Assembly (NCBI GenBank): GCA_002633005.1
Contig: NMRA01000079.1
Location: 852,558-916,557, forward strand
Direction: 5' to 3'
Origin: Phoronis australis
Taxonomy: Eukaryota; Phoronida; Phoronidae
DNA: 64,000 nucleotides
Under the pieces are notes generated by a model. That model was given only the letters and a program-made list of their open reading frames with translations. It was not told the origin of the DNA and did no database searches. The position numbers were made by a program, and so were the translations under genes. Shown piece after piece: positions 11,500-22,389 of this stretch. Numbering within the stretch: the stretch's first letter is position 1; every line of letters starts with the position of its first letter.

Positions 11500-12970
11500 C
11501 ACGCTGTCTTATACTGCCCCATCGGTACAGTTACCAGTAGAGCACAAGCCTCTACAGTCAGTGCTTCCCCTCCTTACACTGCCACATCATCCTGGGGGCG
11601 ACTGTATTGCCAGTGCCCCCCTCACTCACCACCCCATTTTCATCCCGGGGCAACTGTATTGCCAGTGTCCTGTTCATGGGCACCTTTAATGCCAGTGTCC
11701 ATTTCACTCACCCATTTTTCACCCTAGGGCGCCTGTATTGCCAGTGTCCTACTTCACTCATTCTCCATTTTCATTGGCATGCCCTTTCCACTCACCTTTT
11801 CGGGGTTCTCCCTCTCGGGCACTCCTTCCCGCCCCCTTTATACTTGTTGGTTTACCCCATGCCCTATTATGGGTGATTCTCCACTTAGCATTTTTCCATA
11901 CTTTATATAGGTTTACTTTTGACGGTGCAACCGTTTGCTGTTACTTATTTGTATGTATCTTCGTACATGTCACCGTTTCTGTTTAGTTAGGCTTATATAG
12001 ACACCTGCTTTTTGTTGGTTGACATGTTCCTTATGTATATTCTTTAGTTTTTATCTATTCATGTTGGACTTATATTCCTCTGGGTTTCAGTTACTATGAT
12101 TTCGACACCTTGTTGTGCCGCTCTATAACTTTGTCATGTTGCCTCTCTGTGTACCACTCCATGTTCGTATTTTCCTATTTACGTGCTTACTTTAGCCCCC
12201 TTTTTTCTTATGCCCCTTTTGGCAGCCTCGCTTGCTCTCCCTTGGGTGGGCAGATGCATCTTTCTGCTGCATCTGTGGCAGATTGTCACCCACCTTTACA
12301 GTTCAATATATTATGTAACTTTTGTAATTACCGATATCTGTAGTACATGTAGTTTAGTTTTATTGTCATAATATATATGATCTTTTATCTCATCTATACG
12401 TGTTGTTTCACTGTAAACTATCTTCGGTATCGCTTAGCAATTAGCGCATATAAAATTATTTAAGTATTAAATTGTTTTATGTAAGCTATACTGCTTCGAC
12501 CTCATTATCATATTGTTTGGATTCTCGGGTCAGTGACCCTCTTTGTTCTACGATTATTGGTTTAACTGCACCACGTGATCTTTATGTCTCGTCGCAGCAC
12601 TGGGCCATCGTTCACAATTCTCTCCAAATTTCAGTTTGCACTCAATTTCTCTTTCCCTCCCTACAGCAACACCAATTTTCCTTACTCCCCTGTTTATCCT
12701 TACCTTCCCCATGTCGCTGTCCTGGTGTTGCTGTTATGCTTCCGCATATTATTACTTAACATTCTATTCACCACTTATGTATACCTTCATTGCTACTAGG
12801 CAGATTGTCACCCACCTTTACAGTTCAACATATTATGTAACTTTTGTAATTACCGATATCTGTAGCAGTTTAGTTTGTCATAATGTACATGTATATGACC
12901 TTTTATCTCATCTACGCGTGTTGTTTCACTGTAAACTAGCTTCGTTATCGCTTCGCAGTTAGCGCATATA
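11500..12970 (+). repeat. Pyrimidine-rich repetitive block
   Basis: About 1.4 kb in which the + strand is heavily C/T biased. It starts with a degenerate tandem array of CTGTATTGCCAGTG(T/C)CC units (11585-11760) and contains a 170-bp direct repeat (12281-12451 and 12800-12971) beginning CAGATTGTCACCCACC. The right copy ends exactly where the duplicated SDR exon 1 segment begins. Open frames here are low-complexity and not called. Confidence 0.65.
12281..12451 (+). repeat. 170-bp direct repeat, left unit
   Basis: Begins CAGATTGTCACCCACCTTTA and ends with TTAGCGCATATAAAA. It matches 12800-12971 with small differences. Confidence 0.75.
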
Positions 12971-12971
12971 A
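12800..12971 (+). repeat. 170-bp direct repeat, right unit
   Basis: Second unit of the direct repeat, abutting the duplicated exon 1 block. Confidence 0.75.
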
Positions 12972-13017
12972 AAAACACTGTTGACCTCCCTCGTCTATCA
13001 CTCGGTAACTCGCCAGC

Positions 13018-13160
13018 AGGGATCAACTAAGCGAATACAACAATCGCTTCAGGCAGCCAGCATTAGATTCTCCTCTAACCAAGTCGCGATTTTGCAACAA
13101 AGTTGTCATTGTGACAGGGGGAGCCTCTGGTATAGGCCGAGCAACTGTGGAGAGGTTCTG
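13018..13160 (+). pseudogene. Duplicate of SDR copy 1 exon 1 without a start codon
   Basis: Nearly identical to 5817-5959, including the GTAAGT donor, but the ATG is AGG and an in-frame TAA lies four codons upstream, so it cannot initiate in the same frame. The matching block starts near 12970 and resumes after a transposon at 14723 (6016-6360 matches 14735-15060), so a segment of at least 0.6 kb was duplicated and then interrupted. It lies within the long first intron of copy 1, between the intact exon 1 and exon 2. Confidence 0.8.
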
Positions 13161-13892
13161 GTAAGTTGACAACACCAACTCACACACACCCTTATCCTGC
13201 TAAGCTTCTTTGCAGACAACTTTAACATTGTGCTGAGCTAAGTAGGTCACCACTGCTGCTATGCACTGGGCTGTTAAAAAGGTCACTCAGATTACTGACC
13301 TGACATTTTTAAATCGGAAATTTGAAGGAGTAATGTCAACTTCACATAAAAATAGTCTACGCAAAAGTTGTTCAGAATTTAATGGGGATTTTTATTATAT
13401 ACATATCTTTACCATAGCTTTGCTGTCAATAATTCTATTAACTTTCAAACTGGACACCCTTTGTTTTTATCTGTTTTGCACATGAGAACATTATACATGT
13501 AGCTGACACGCACTCAAAAACCGTAATAAGCATTTTTAAAAGGGAATTCATGGGACTTGCATGTTTAATAAAGCAGATTTATTGTCTGTAACATCACATC
13601 TACAAACAAGAATGTACAGTATATAACATAGGGTCTACCTCTAGTTTGCACGATAACAAGTTTATGACTGGTGCAGTCGCTTACTAAAGTCTGTTTTGAA
13701 TTTCACCTTGGTGTGCAAATCTTGAAACACGGGTGGGGACACAAAACTATTCTTTGAAAAAGTCACAAAAATATCTAGTTCTGAATGAGTTCCATCATGT
13801 TTCAGAGGCTCTGTATTATGCCCGAAGGGCGTGAGCCAAGCATCGTCTAGGCCCGTCCAAGTTCAGCTTCAGGGACCGGTAACTCATCAAAA

Positions 13893-14243
13893 ATCGCACT
13901 GAGATCCGAATCGATAGAATCTGCATTACTTGTGACTGTTGTATTAGTTTTCCTAGTCACTGTCACCGTCACTTTCGAGTGCCAATTCCAGCTCGTTTTC
14001 ACTATCTGAGTCCATCAACACTTCCTCAAGAAACTGGTCAACAGTCATCTTACCACGTTTGGCACCAGCCAAGATAAAACCTGCGTAAACTTTCAAATAT
14101 CTCGGCAACAACTCACCACAGCCATACGTTGTAAATCAGAAAAATGTACAGGAAACTATGATCTGTGGAATGCGCATGCTCACACATATATACAGCATAC
14201 GGGGCTTACACAATTTCTCAATGAAAAACACCAGTGTCCTGGG
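13893..14243. repeat. 350-bp tandem unit, left copy
   Basis: Nearly identical to 14246-14598, differing by a handful of bases (for example an extra TA, one C/T and one T/A change). The units are separated by an N. Confidence 0.85.
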
Positions 14244-14245
14244 GN

Positions 14246-14598
14246 AATTGCACTGAGATCCGAATCGATAGAATCTGCATTATACTTGTGACTGTTGTAT
14301 TAGTTTTCCTAGTCACTGTCACCGTCACTTTCGAGTGCTAATTCCAGCTCGTTTTCACTATCTGAGTCCATCAACACTTCCTCAAGAAACTGGTCAACAG
14401 TCATCTTACCACGTTTGGCACCAGCCAAGATAAAACCTGCGTAAACTTTCAAATATCTCGGCAACAACTCACCACAGCCATACGTTGTAAATCAGAAAAA
14501 TGTACAGGAAACTACGATCTGTGGAATGCGCATGCTCACACATATAAACAGCATACGGGCTTACACAATTTCTCAATGAAAAACACCAGTGTCCTGGG
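14246..14598. repeat. 350-bp tandem unit, right copy
   Basis: Second unit after the undetermined base at 14245. Probably a second haplotype of the same sequence joined end to end during assembly. Confidence 0.85.
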
Positions 14599-14734
14599 GT
14601 GAGTACACCCTCCTTGCGCAGTCCAGTCGTAGCTTTTTATAGGCGATTGAGTACACCCGACGCATTTTAATAGGATAATTGGCTTCAGTTGTCGGCTGAC
14701 CTCACCTAGCGCAGGATAAGGGTTGCCATAAACT

Positions 14735-15060
14735 GTGTACTTCATTGTCGATGTCATTCACACGCCTGCATGTGCCGAGTTGTGAAAACCGGAAGATTCT
14801 GAAAAGCCAAATCAAGCATAGAGGCCACAACCACTGTTGGATACTCAAGATAGCAAAATTTGAAAGATGGAATGAATTCATTTCTCTACAGTTGGCACTC
14901 TTCAAAGCACCCATGAACAAACTCTCGTGTTGGCAGGTGCATGAATCAGGCTATCCAGTCATTGTGCCAATGTGATGAGAAATGATTCTGCAGTTGAAGT
15001 CGATCGCGGCGTGTTGTGGTACACGCAAGGAGCAACGGGGAATATAAAAAAGGGTTTTCA
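14735..15060 (+). repeat. Segment downstream of exon 1, duplicated copy
   Basis: Continuation of the 12970-13188 block after the inserted transposon. Confidence 0.8.
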
Positions 15061-15814
15061 TAACTCGACTTCGTTTATTGCGCACTTGCATCGTTATTGC
15101 CGTTAAAATATCTATTGTTGTTCGGTTATCTGAAACAAAACAAAACCATACCCTTACAAAAATCAACTCAAGTTTTCATCCAAAAAGTTACTAGGTTTTG
15201 AATCACGAAAACTAAGTATTTTGATACACGTTTTTGACACAAAATTATGCGTTGTATCGTTACGGTAGTTGATTTGATTATTAAGGTTATCTGTAACAAA
15301 ACAAAACCCTATTAAGTGAGGTTGACCTAGGTAATCTCTTCACAATTCACCATCTAAATAATAATAACTATAATGCACTACAAAAAGCTAGCAGATTACA
15401 GAAACGATGCTATAAATTGTTCAACATTCTCTAACGGCACATTGACCCAGTCGCAGCAAACAACGCTATATATACAAACAATTAATTAGGTCAAATGTAC
15501 GCAATGTAAAGAGACACAATATCAGACAAGCCGTTCCGAGAGCAAGTGCATGTCCGACATACACGGGACGATAAGAGTATAAGACACACAAGCTAAACAC
15601 TAAATACCTAGCAGCAAGGTAATCCACAAATGAACCATCAACTGATAATCTTACAGCAATTGTCTCAGAAAGGTGGAGTCCATGCAGCAGTTCGACATAC
15701 ATGTATTACTGAGGATATTGAGATGGTAATGCACTCTCGCGCGAAAACTGTTTATCCCGGCACAATTCAACTTGAAGCACTATGATTGGCTGTAAATAAA
15801 CGAACATGCCTTTA
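15061..15814. other. Intronic spacer
   Basis: No gene, repeat or motif recognised. Confidence 0.4.
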
Positions 15815-16121
15815 CAGTGGGGGATTTAGGGGGGGGGGGGGGCAAGAGGGCCATGGCCCCCCTAAATTTCTACCAGATACCATTTGAGAGTTCCGGTGCG
15901 CGCAAGCAGGGGCTCGTCGAGGGTGAATAAACAACGCATAGGCCATGAACAAACTGAACAAACCCAGTTTACCGTTTCTTATTTTTTTAATCAAAAGGTC
16001 CGCAACCCCAAAAATTCGAGCACTCTGCTTCCTCACAGTTTAGGCTGGGCGCGCATCTTTCGAACTTCTGGTTATTTCCGTGCCCTTGCCCCCCTAAATC
16101 AAAATCCTGGATCCGCCCCTG
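15815..16121 (+). mobile_element. hAT-like short element
   Basis: Ends CAGTGGGGGATTTAGG and CTGGATCCGCCCCTG, imperfect inverted repeats of the CAGKGGCGGAT type. Flanked by CTTTA and CTTTT, an imperfect 5-bp duplication. Contains a poly-G run and GGCCATGGCC near the left end. Non-autonomous. Confidence 0.7.
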
Positions 16122-16930
16122 CTTTTGACTACGGTAAGCAAGAAGGACTATTACGAAATACTAAGAAAAATTATATACTTTAATGGTGGACTAAAATGAC
16201 CACCGGAGACAACTCCAGCTGGAACAACACTAATCGAAGGCACGAGTTCAGGGGTTCAAACCCCCCTCGGGACAGAATCAACAATACAAATTTAAAAATG
16301 TCGGCAGAAAAACGAAATCAGCTACTAAAAGCCAAACAAATCTTACACGGGAGGAGGGAAACCCCCTAACGACTTTCCCTCAACTCCGCACCTCGGATTC
16401 ACGCAAATCCTAACCCCCTCTTTACTGATAACGTATAGATCTGTCACTGTTAATGCATGGTCATTATCATCGCGTATTTGTAAATATATGAAGGTGATAA
16501 TTGAAAAGTTACCAATGTTTTTCATTTTGTTCTCATTTTTATACAACACAATTCAGTCCTTAAGTATCTGTGGAAAATTCCGAAACAAGAATGACCTCGA
16601 ATTTTAAAATTACCTCGTACTCACGCGTCAGAAAGAACATACAGAAATTTCTTTTGGTTTCTCAGGCCGCAAATACGGTGGTGTTTGAATTGATTGGACG
16701 AATTACATCAAGCGTGAGCCCTGCAGTTTATTACATTTTGTATAATACATCCATTTAAAATGAGTGAACATTCTGACAGGAAACAAAATAGTCCCTGGGG
16801 ATTGCAACTGGCTGTAGTACTGTATTTGTTTGATGAGTAAGTGGGATTACTTGAATGGAGTATTTCTAGGCAATTGTTCCCTTTGCCACTGACCAAACCT
16901 GGCAATGAAACTAAGAGGATTAAGCTCATT
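16122..16930. other. Intronic spacer with an isolated T-arm-like sequence
   Basis: No gene seen. GGGGTTCAAACCCC at about 16253 looks like a tRNA T-arm (B box), but no A box or acceptor stem accompanies it. Confidence 0.3.
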
Positions 16931-17235
16931 TTTGAACGACGTTGTCACTTTTTGCGCGCGTCCACACACATACAATTATTATATAAATGTATTTTTGTGT
17001 GACTGCCTAAAACCGCAAAATCTCTTGGTCTGTTTGCACCGATCTCTAGTCTACATGTATATACACTGTCACGACGTTTCGGTCGGTCTCTTCTCCGACC
17101 ATTGTCAGGTGTTCCCGCGTTCTTAGAAGAACGAGCACGGATACGTGGTACACTCATGGTGTGATTTCTTGTGTGACTTCTGAAACTGCAGATCATTAGA
17201 GTCCAGCACCTCAACCACTACAAAACAGAGTCATG
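16930..17235 (-). mobile_element. tRNA-derived SINE, minus-strand copy lacking its B box
   Basis: Minus-strand half of a head-to-head pair. The tRNA-like head reads GTGGTTGAGGTGCTGGACT on the minus strand. About 20 bases containing the B box are deleted compared with the plus copy. The tail motif CGACGTTTCGGTCGGTC is shared. Confidence 0.65.
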
Positions 17236-17239
17236 CAAT

Positions 17240-17550
17240 TAGAAATTGCATGACTCCGTGGTGTAGTCGTTAAGGTGCTGGACTCGAATTATCTGTAGTT
17301 TCAGAGGTCGTGGGTTCAAATCCTGCCTCGCACAAAAAATCACACCATGAGTGTACCACGTATCCATGCTCGTTCTTATAAGAACGTGGGAACACCTGAC
17401 GATGGCCGGACCGACCGAAACGTCGTGACATTGTATATAGACTAGAGTTCGGTGTAAATAGACAAAGAGATTTAACAATAGTTGTATTTATGTGTGGTTG
17501 ATTATTGCCGCAATCTTTGATCGTGCGTCCAATCGTCGGGTCAAAGATAT
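17240..17550 (+). mobile_element. tRNA-derived SINE, plus-strand copy
   Basis: The head resembles a tRNA-Ser/Leu: A-box region TAGTCGTTAAGGTGCTGG and B box GGTTCAAATCC, followed by a non-tRNA body with GACCGACCGAAACGTCG. It is the mirror partner of 16930-17235. Not a functional tRNA: the stems are poor and the body is fused on. Confidence 0.7.
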
Positions 17551-17856
17551 TTTTAAAAGAGGGGTCCAAGCCAACAATTTGAAAATTCTAGATTTGATAT
17601 CACACGAATCAAGGGAAAAATGTTTGATCTGGATCCCTTTGACCACCCCTTGGATCCGCCTGTGTCGTAACGTATTTCAACTACTTGTAGGATCATAATG
17701 AATTTTAGCAGGTAAATAAATCAAGCAAAAGTGCTAGTGTCAGTGTTAGCTTGATGAAAACTGACAATTGCGCTTTTCTATTTCTCAAAAAGTGTTCGCT
17801 TTGGTTTCACAATTTAAAAGTTAAAGCTCTGCTTAGGGTCTTCATTTTTATTTCAG
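17551..17856. other. Intron 1 end of SDR copy 1
   Basis: No features apart from the polypyrimidine tract before exon 2. Confidence 0.4.
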
Positions 17857-18077
17857 CAATGATGGCGCACATGTCGCCATATTCGATATAAATACGCTTT
17901 GGGGTACCCACCTGGAACAAGAACTATTGTCCTAGGATAAGAAAGTGAAATTTTATACGGTTGACGTTAGCGACGAGGATCGTTGCGCTGAGAGCGTTCA
18001 AGCTGTTGCAGACGACAATGACGGCGTCGTGCATTTCCTGGTTAATTGCTGCGCTTACTTTGGTGGTGTGGTTACGC
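17857..18077 (+). pseudogene. SDR copy 1, exon 2 with in-frame TAG
   Basis: Follows a TTTCAG acceptor and ends at a GTGAGT donor. Encodes the second beta strand VAIFDIN, whose Asp usually indicates NAD(H) preference in this family, and the strand ending VNCCAYFGG. The TAG at 17933-17935 interrupts the frame at residue 74. Confidence 0.8.
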
Positions 18078-19181
18078 GTGAGTAATTATGGACGGTTGAG
18101 TGCCAAGTGAAGTAGGATTTTAAGCTTGACATACTTCGGCAGAACTTTGTCAGGCTCTGCTGAACTTGAAGCGAATTTTGCCAGTGTTATTTGGCAGTTT
18201 AGTCGAAAACTATGTTTGTGTGTCGATTTTAGTGTCATTTTTGTAAACTTAGTAGGATTTTCGTGTTATCCTAGACGACCGGAAGTGACACTTGGGGCCC
18301 GGATGATTTCCTGCCATAGTTTGTTATCATGTACCTTTTGTTTAATTCCTGTTGCGTCACTGTGTTCGTCACCTTGTCACAAGTCAGACCAAAATGTGTT
18401 TTTCTCTGAGCCTGGAGGCTGCACTAGCATACCGTGCATGGTCAGGCCTCGAAGAATATCGGTGTTCTGCTTCACCGATTTCCAGTGGCCGACAGCATGA
18501 CAAGGTCTGTAGGAGTTGGTTCGTTCGTGTCAAGAAGGCAGCGTTGTACATTCTCTACCGCAGCTAATGAGCTAATGCGGTGCAAAACCAAAGTTTGTGT
18601 GCTGCAAAGGTTCTTAATCTAGAATTACGAAAGGGTCATAAACGCAGAGATCATGGGATCTGTGTGTGAAGGTACTCTCCCGTCCTCAATGGAATACAAC
18701 CAATACAATGAATCGTCACACAACGTCACTTTCAGAGTAAACCATGTATTTAGTCGTTCATTAATATTATCGATTATTCAGAAGTATACGTCAGTATGAC
18801 TTTGTCTATAAGTTGTCATGAAAAGAATTTTACGCTAACGCAATTACCGGTCGAGGTCGGTCACCTCGACCGGTTTACTTACCTTTAAATCCGCCGCAAT
18901 CTTCAAAGAAGCCGTCCAGCTTCAGCTGATGTTGTTGTTCTGTGGAGATTAACTTGCTCTTGTTTATTAATGGTATGAAATCAATGGAATCAATGAGCAT
19001 GTGTTCATTTAGTGAACCAGGAAAACGTAGTTGAAAAATGACGCAATTTAGGAAAAATACATTGCTGTGAAACCTCTATACGCCCTTTAAAAAAGAGTGT
19101 GTCGCCAATCAATATTCTGCGACAGTTAAACAAACTTGAAAGGATGGTTTCATACATGATTATTCTTATCACACTTTGCAG
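18078..19181. other. Intron 2 of SDR copy 1
   Basis: No genes. Holds a perfect hairpin at 18847-18873. Confidence 0.5.
18847..18873. repeat. Perfect 11-bp inverted repeat with 5-nt loop
   Basis: CCGGTCGAGGT and ACCTCGACCGG separated by CGGTC. GC-rich and isolated in AT-rich intron sequence. It could be a foldback remnant or a protein-binding site. Confidence 0.6.
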
Positions 19182-19283
19182 CATTTTCACAGACAAGCAG
19201 CGACATCTGGTGGAAGACGTTACAAGTCAACGTTGTTGGTACTTCCAATATGACGAAAGCATGCCTTCCGTTTATGAAAACAG
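19182..19283 (+). CDS. SDR copy 1, exon 3
   Basis: 102 nt between a TTTGCAG acceptor and a GTTTGG donor. Encodes the QVNVVGTSNMTKACLPFM helix that contains the active-site Asn of classical SDRs. Open reading frame, phase 1 at both ends, as in copies 2 and 3. Confidence 0.75.
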
Positions 19284-20259
19284 GTTTGGTTGTAAGAGCT
19301 TAACATCCTAAAATACGGGTCTTTGGGGTGTGTTGGTTTCTTGTTCTATTTTACACCTGATTTTGGGTAGGAAATGAATTTGCTTTTCTGTGTATCCATA
19401 AATAGCTTGAAAACATACATGTACCTGCCGACGTGAAATCAAGGTAACTTGTTCGAACTGGACGAACGAACCATGGCGCTTGATTTATGAAATGATCGCC
19501 AAGAGCAGTCGGTTAAAGACCATACATGGCATGTGGACGCCGCAGCCGTATATACAATGTATGCAGCCATTCGATGGTTTGCGTGTTACCCAAGTGAGCT
19601 CCAGCTGTACACTAGGTGAAAGGTTCTATTGCCCGACTTTTCAAAGCAGGTTTGCGTCTCATACACGGTTAATACACTAACATATATAAATTATCCCATG
19701 CCATATTTTGTTGCTATGTGACATCGTACGTGTACGTATATGTGAGCGTAACCGCGCCAGCTGAGCGACAGGCTTTCTACAATTAAGTCGAGGTGTTCGG
19801 ATTATTAGCTAAATTTTAATTCAGTTTGTGAATATACAAGTTCAAACACTGACTCATTCAATGAAAATTTAAAGTTTTTCGGAAACTTAGAAACAATCCA
19901 TTCGGGAATATATTGAATTATTAACTGTTGTTCACCGGTTTGTCGTTTCAAAAAGCTTAAAATATTCATTTACGTTTTGACAAGTGACCACGTTGTTAGC
20001 ACCAGAACATTCCTTTACAGCATTGCATATCAAGTCAATGTCTCAAAAACGAAAACGCTGTAGAAAAGCGACTTTAATTGAACGTTTCTTAGCTCCTTAG
20101 ACATGAGTGTGACGCATGAACTCACCCAGTGCCAGACTGTCATGTCCACCAACAAGGCAAGTCTCTTGTACGAACTTGTGCCATATCCGCGCTTCTCCGA
20201 TGTACCACGGGAAAGCCTGAAGAGTTACGAACATGCAGTGCTTAAATACCGAGTTGTTA

Positions 20260-20759
20260 CAGCAGCGGATCTACGATATCACAAGGGGCGGGGGGGGCAA
20301 CATTTTATCTGTAAACATTTGCGCAAAGCACAATTGTGTATGCGCATAGCACCCAATGGGGAAGCTCGGTTTGCCCCCCTCCCGCCCAGGAAATGTTTCT
20401 GTTTTTCCTCTAAAAATCAAACATTTTCCTTGATTCCCGAAGTATTATTGAAGAAAAAAGGTAAAAACAAAAACTCGGAGAAAATGTCCAACAGGAAAAA
20501 CTGCAAGGACCACAGACTCGAACTCACGACTTACCGGATAGAGTTCGCGTGCTTTACGACTGCACCACCACGATTTATCTCCTAATTTAGTTACCAAGAG
20601 GCCTACTTGTTTATGGTTCACAGCGTTTGCATGCGAAACCTTCTTCTTTTTATAATGTATGTTACACTTTTTATATTTTGTGCAATCAGTTCGTAACAAA
20701 TTTGTTGTATTTAAAATAGTCTTCAATTGCCCCCTGCCCCCCCCCTAAATCCGCCTATG
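20260..20759 (+). mobile_element. hAT-like element with tRNA-like module, internally deleted
   Basis: Starts CAGCAGCGGATCTACG and ends CCCCTAAATCCGCCTATG. Flanks TGTTA and TGCTA form an imperfect 5-bp duplication. On the minus strand at about 20515-20570 a tRNA-like segment with A-box-like TGCAGTCGTAAAGC and B box GTTCGAGTC is embedded. Homologous to 57028-58005, with the part matching about 57055-57520 removed. It lies in SDR copy 1 intron 3. Confidence 0.7.
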
Positions 20760-21671
20760 TGCTACAACCACCACAAACGCAACTCCTCAGCATTCTTTAT
20801 TACATCATAAACTGAGGGAAAACGAGCAGCGACATTTCACGACTATAACACTACACACGATGGAGAATGAATAATGTACGCAAAATCTATCGACCAATAA
20901 ATGCTCGTACATGTATCTCTAGATCAACAAACTACATATTATGGTCTAATGTCTTGGGTGAGAAAAACAGGCAGAAAAATCGAAGCTCATTGGAGGAGTA
21001 ACCTCCCAAGAATATAAATATTAACTTTAGAGAAGAAATCGAACGCTGGACAGCCTTGCGTGAGATGAGCTGAAAATTTTCAAAAAAGCCGAGCTTGCTC
21101 TGATATACATGTACAGACGGCTGGGTTTGCATTCTTCTCGCATCTGTTTTTAGAAAGCTTAAAGTATTTCTAGTGTCTGTTTATTTAAAAGATAAAATAC
21201 GCTGTTGAAATGATCTCACACAGTCTTCGTAATCATGTAGAACTCACAATGTTAAATCCCATTTGAAAAATTGATAACCTGATAATTATAAATGCTAGCC
21301 ACTTAGGCATTTTGTGTAACTTTTACCAGAAATTGTGTCGGTAAGTTCCGAGCACAGTGAGCTTGCTAGTCAGGCGGTTTCTTAAGATCACGTGGTTAAA
21401 CAGCTAAGGAAGGCAAAGGTCTCTGCCTTTGCAGATGTTTGCGGCAACAAGTTCAAAATGTAAACCTATTCATGTAAGGAAATCAATGTATTTTTGATGA
21501 ACAAGTTTTAAACACAACTGTTTAATTAAAGGTTGTTTGAGTGAAATTTGTATAATTCTTTTCAACTTTGTTCATTTTGTTCATCATGATTTATTATCAG
21601 TCATTATGTCACTTAATACATGTACATGGATGAGAGGTGATAACAAGTCTAAAGTATTTTTTGATTGACAG

Positions 21672-21859
21672 CTGGGAACGACACGTGTGTTGTAAACGTG
21701 AGTAGCGCTCGCGCCCATGTTGCTGGGCGCAACACCTCAGCGTACAGTACGTCGAAGGCCGCCGTCAATATGCTTACTAAATGCATGGCGCTTGACTTAT
21801 CTTCGAACGGTATACGAGTTAACGCAGTCAGTCCTGGCTCCGTCTGGACCCCAGCAATG
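21672..21859 (+). CDS. SDR copy 1, exon 4 (catalytic Ser-Tyr-Lys)
   Basis: 188 nt, open, after a TTGACAG acceptor and before GTAAGC. Contains VVNVSS with the catalytic Ser and, 13 residues later, the Tyr of YSTSK, followed by CMALDLSSNGIRVNAVSPG, the usual SDR core around the active site. Confidence 0.8.
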
Positions 21860-22176
21860 GTAAGCTGCACTTTTTAGACGATACATTTAGATGGAAATTT
21901 TTTTCGACTACGTGAACGCCACCTTTCCTTAAGTAACGCGTTTAATTTTCGATGTATGCATCTCCGTGGTTTTACGTTCGATAATTATTTCTAGCGTCTT
22001 AAAATCGTGTCAGAAAAGACTTTTCAGTTATGGAGGTATATGTTTCACACTAGAAGCTTACCGTTTTTACACAGTAATGCAGGCGACTGTCGACACCGAG
22101 AGAATGTAGTAAGGGCTAGATGCTCTCCAAAATTGAATAATAAACATTCACGTAATAATTGGATGGATGCTTCCAG

Positions 22177-22389
22177 AGAGTTCATACCGATGAGCCACGT
22201 GGCGGTGACTTCGAAACGAAAGAAGTTGGAGGAAAACACCATATGAACGTAAAAGGGTTCATTGAAGCCGCGGGAATCGCATCTGTCATCGCTTTTCTCT
22301 GCAGCAAAGACGCCATGTACATAGATGGCGCTGACGTTCCGGTTGACTGTGGTTTCTCAGCGATGGGACCTGAAGCTCAAGGAAACTGA
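22177..22389 (+). CDS. SDR copy 1, exon 5 (C terminus)
   Basis: 213 nt after TTCCAG, ending in TGA. Carries the substrate-loop region (RVHTDEPRGGDF), the EAAGIASVIAFLCS helix and the C-terminal strand DGADVPVDCGFSAMGPE typical of classical SDRs. No AATAAA was seen in the next 300 bases. Confidence 0.8.
   Translation, partial: RVHTDEPRGGDFETKEVGGKHHMNVKGFIEAAGIASVIAFLCSKDAMYIDGADVPVDCGFSAMGPEAQGN

Larger units (their letters stand above)
13189..14722 (-). mobile_element. CCC...GGG terminal-repeat DNA transposon, piggyBac-like
   Basis: Starts CCCTTATCCTGC and ends GCAGGATAAGGG, perfect 12-bp terminal inverted repeats. It interrupts the duplicated exon 1 block. The minus strand encodes a fragment with KMTVDQFLEEVLMDSDSENE, an acidic stretch reminiscent of piggyBac transposase N termini. 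The expected TTAA target duplication is not visible (about 25 bases of the target are missing), so the superfamily is tentative. It contains the tandem duplication at 13893-14598. Confidence 0.55.
5817..22389 (+). pseudogene. SDR family oxidoreductase, copy 1 (five exons, premature stop)
   Basis: Five exons match copies 2 and 3 in order, length and intron phase: 5817-5959, 17857-18077, 19182-19283, 21672-21859 and 22177-22389 (143, 221, 102, 188, 213 nt). Joined they would give 288 codons, but codon 74 in exon 2 (17933-17935) is TAG where copy 2 has a Leu codon. All splice borders are GT/AG and exons 3-5 stay open, so the loss looks recent. Exon 2 is 221 nt, so skipping it would shift the frame. 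The nucleotide-binding TGGASGIG (33-40), the active-site Asn of VNVVG and YSTSK are all present. Intron 1 is about 11.9 kb and holds a second copy of exon 1 plus transposon and pseudogene debris. An assembly error or a segregating allele at the TAG is the alternative reading. Confidence 0.75.

Noticed and set aside
11495-12962. Several overlapping + strand frames rich in Leu, Ser, Pro and Phe
   Set aside because: They come from the pyrimidine-rich block, where stop codons are rare by composition.
17251-17335. Possible tRNA-Ser/Leu gene
   Set aside because: A and B boxes are present but the stems are poor, and it is fused to a conserved non-tRNA body with a mirror copy next to it: a SINE.
20103-20585. 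160-codon open frame, the longest in the window
   Set aside because: It runs from unique intron sequence into the hAT-like element at 20260-20759 and reads through its tRNA-like module; composition and position argue against a protein.
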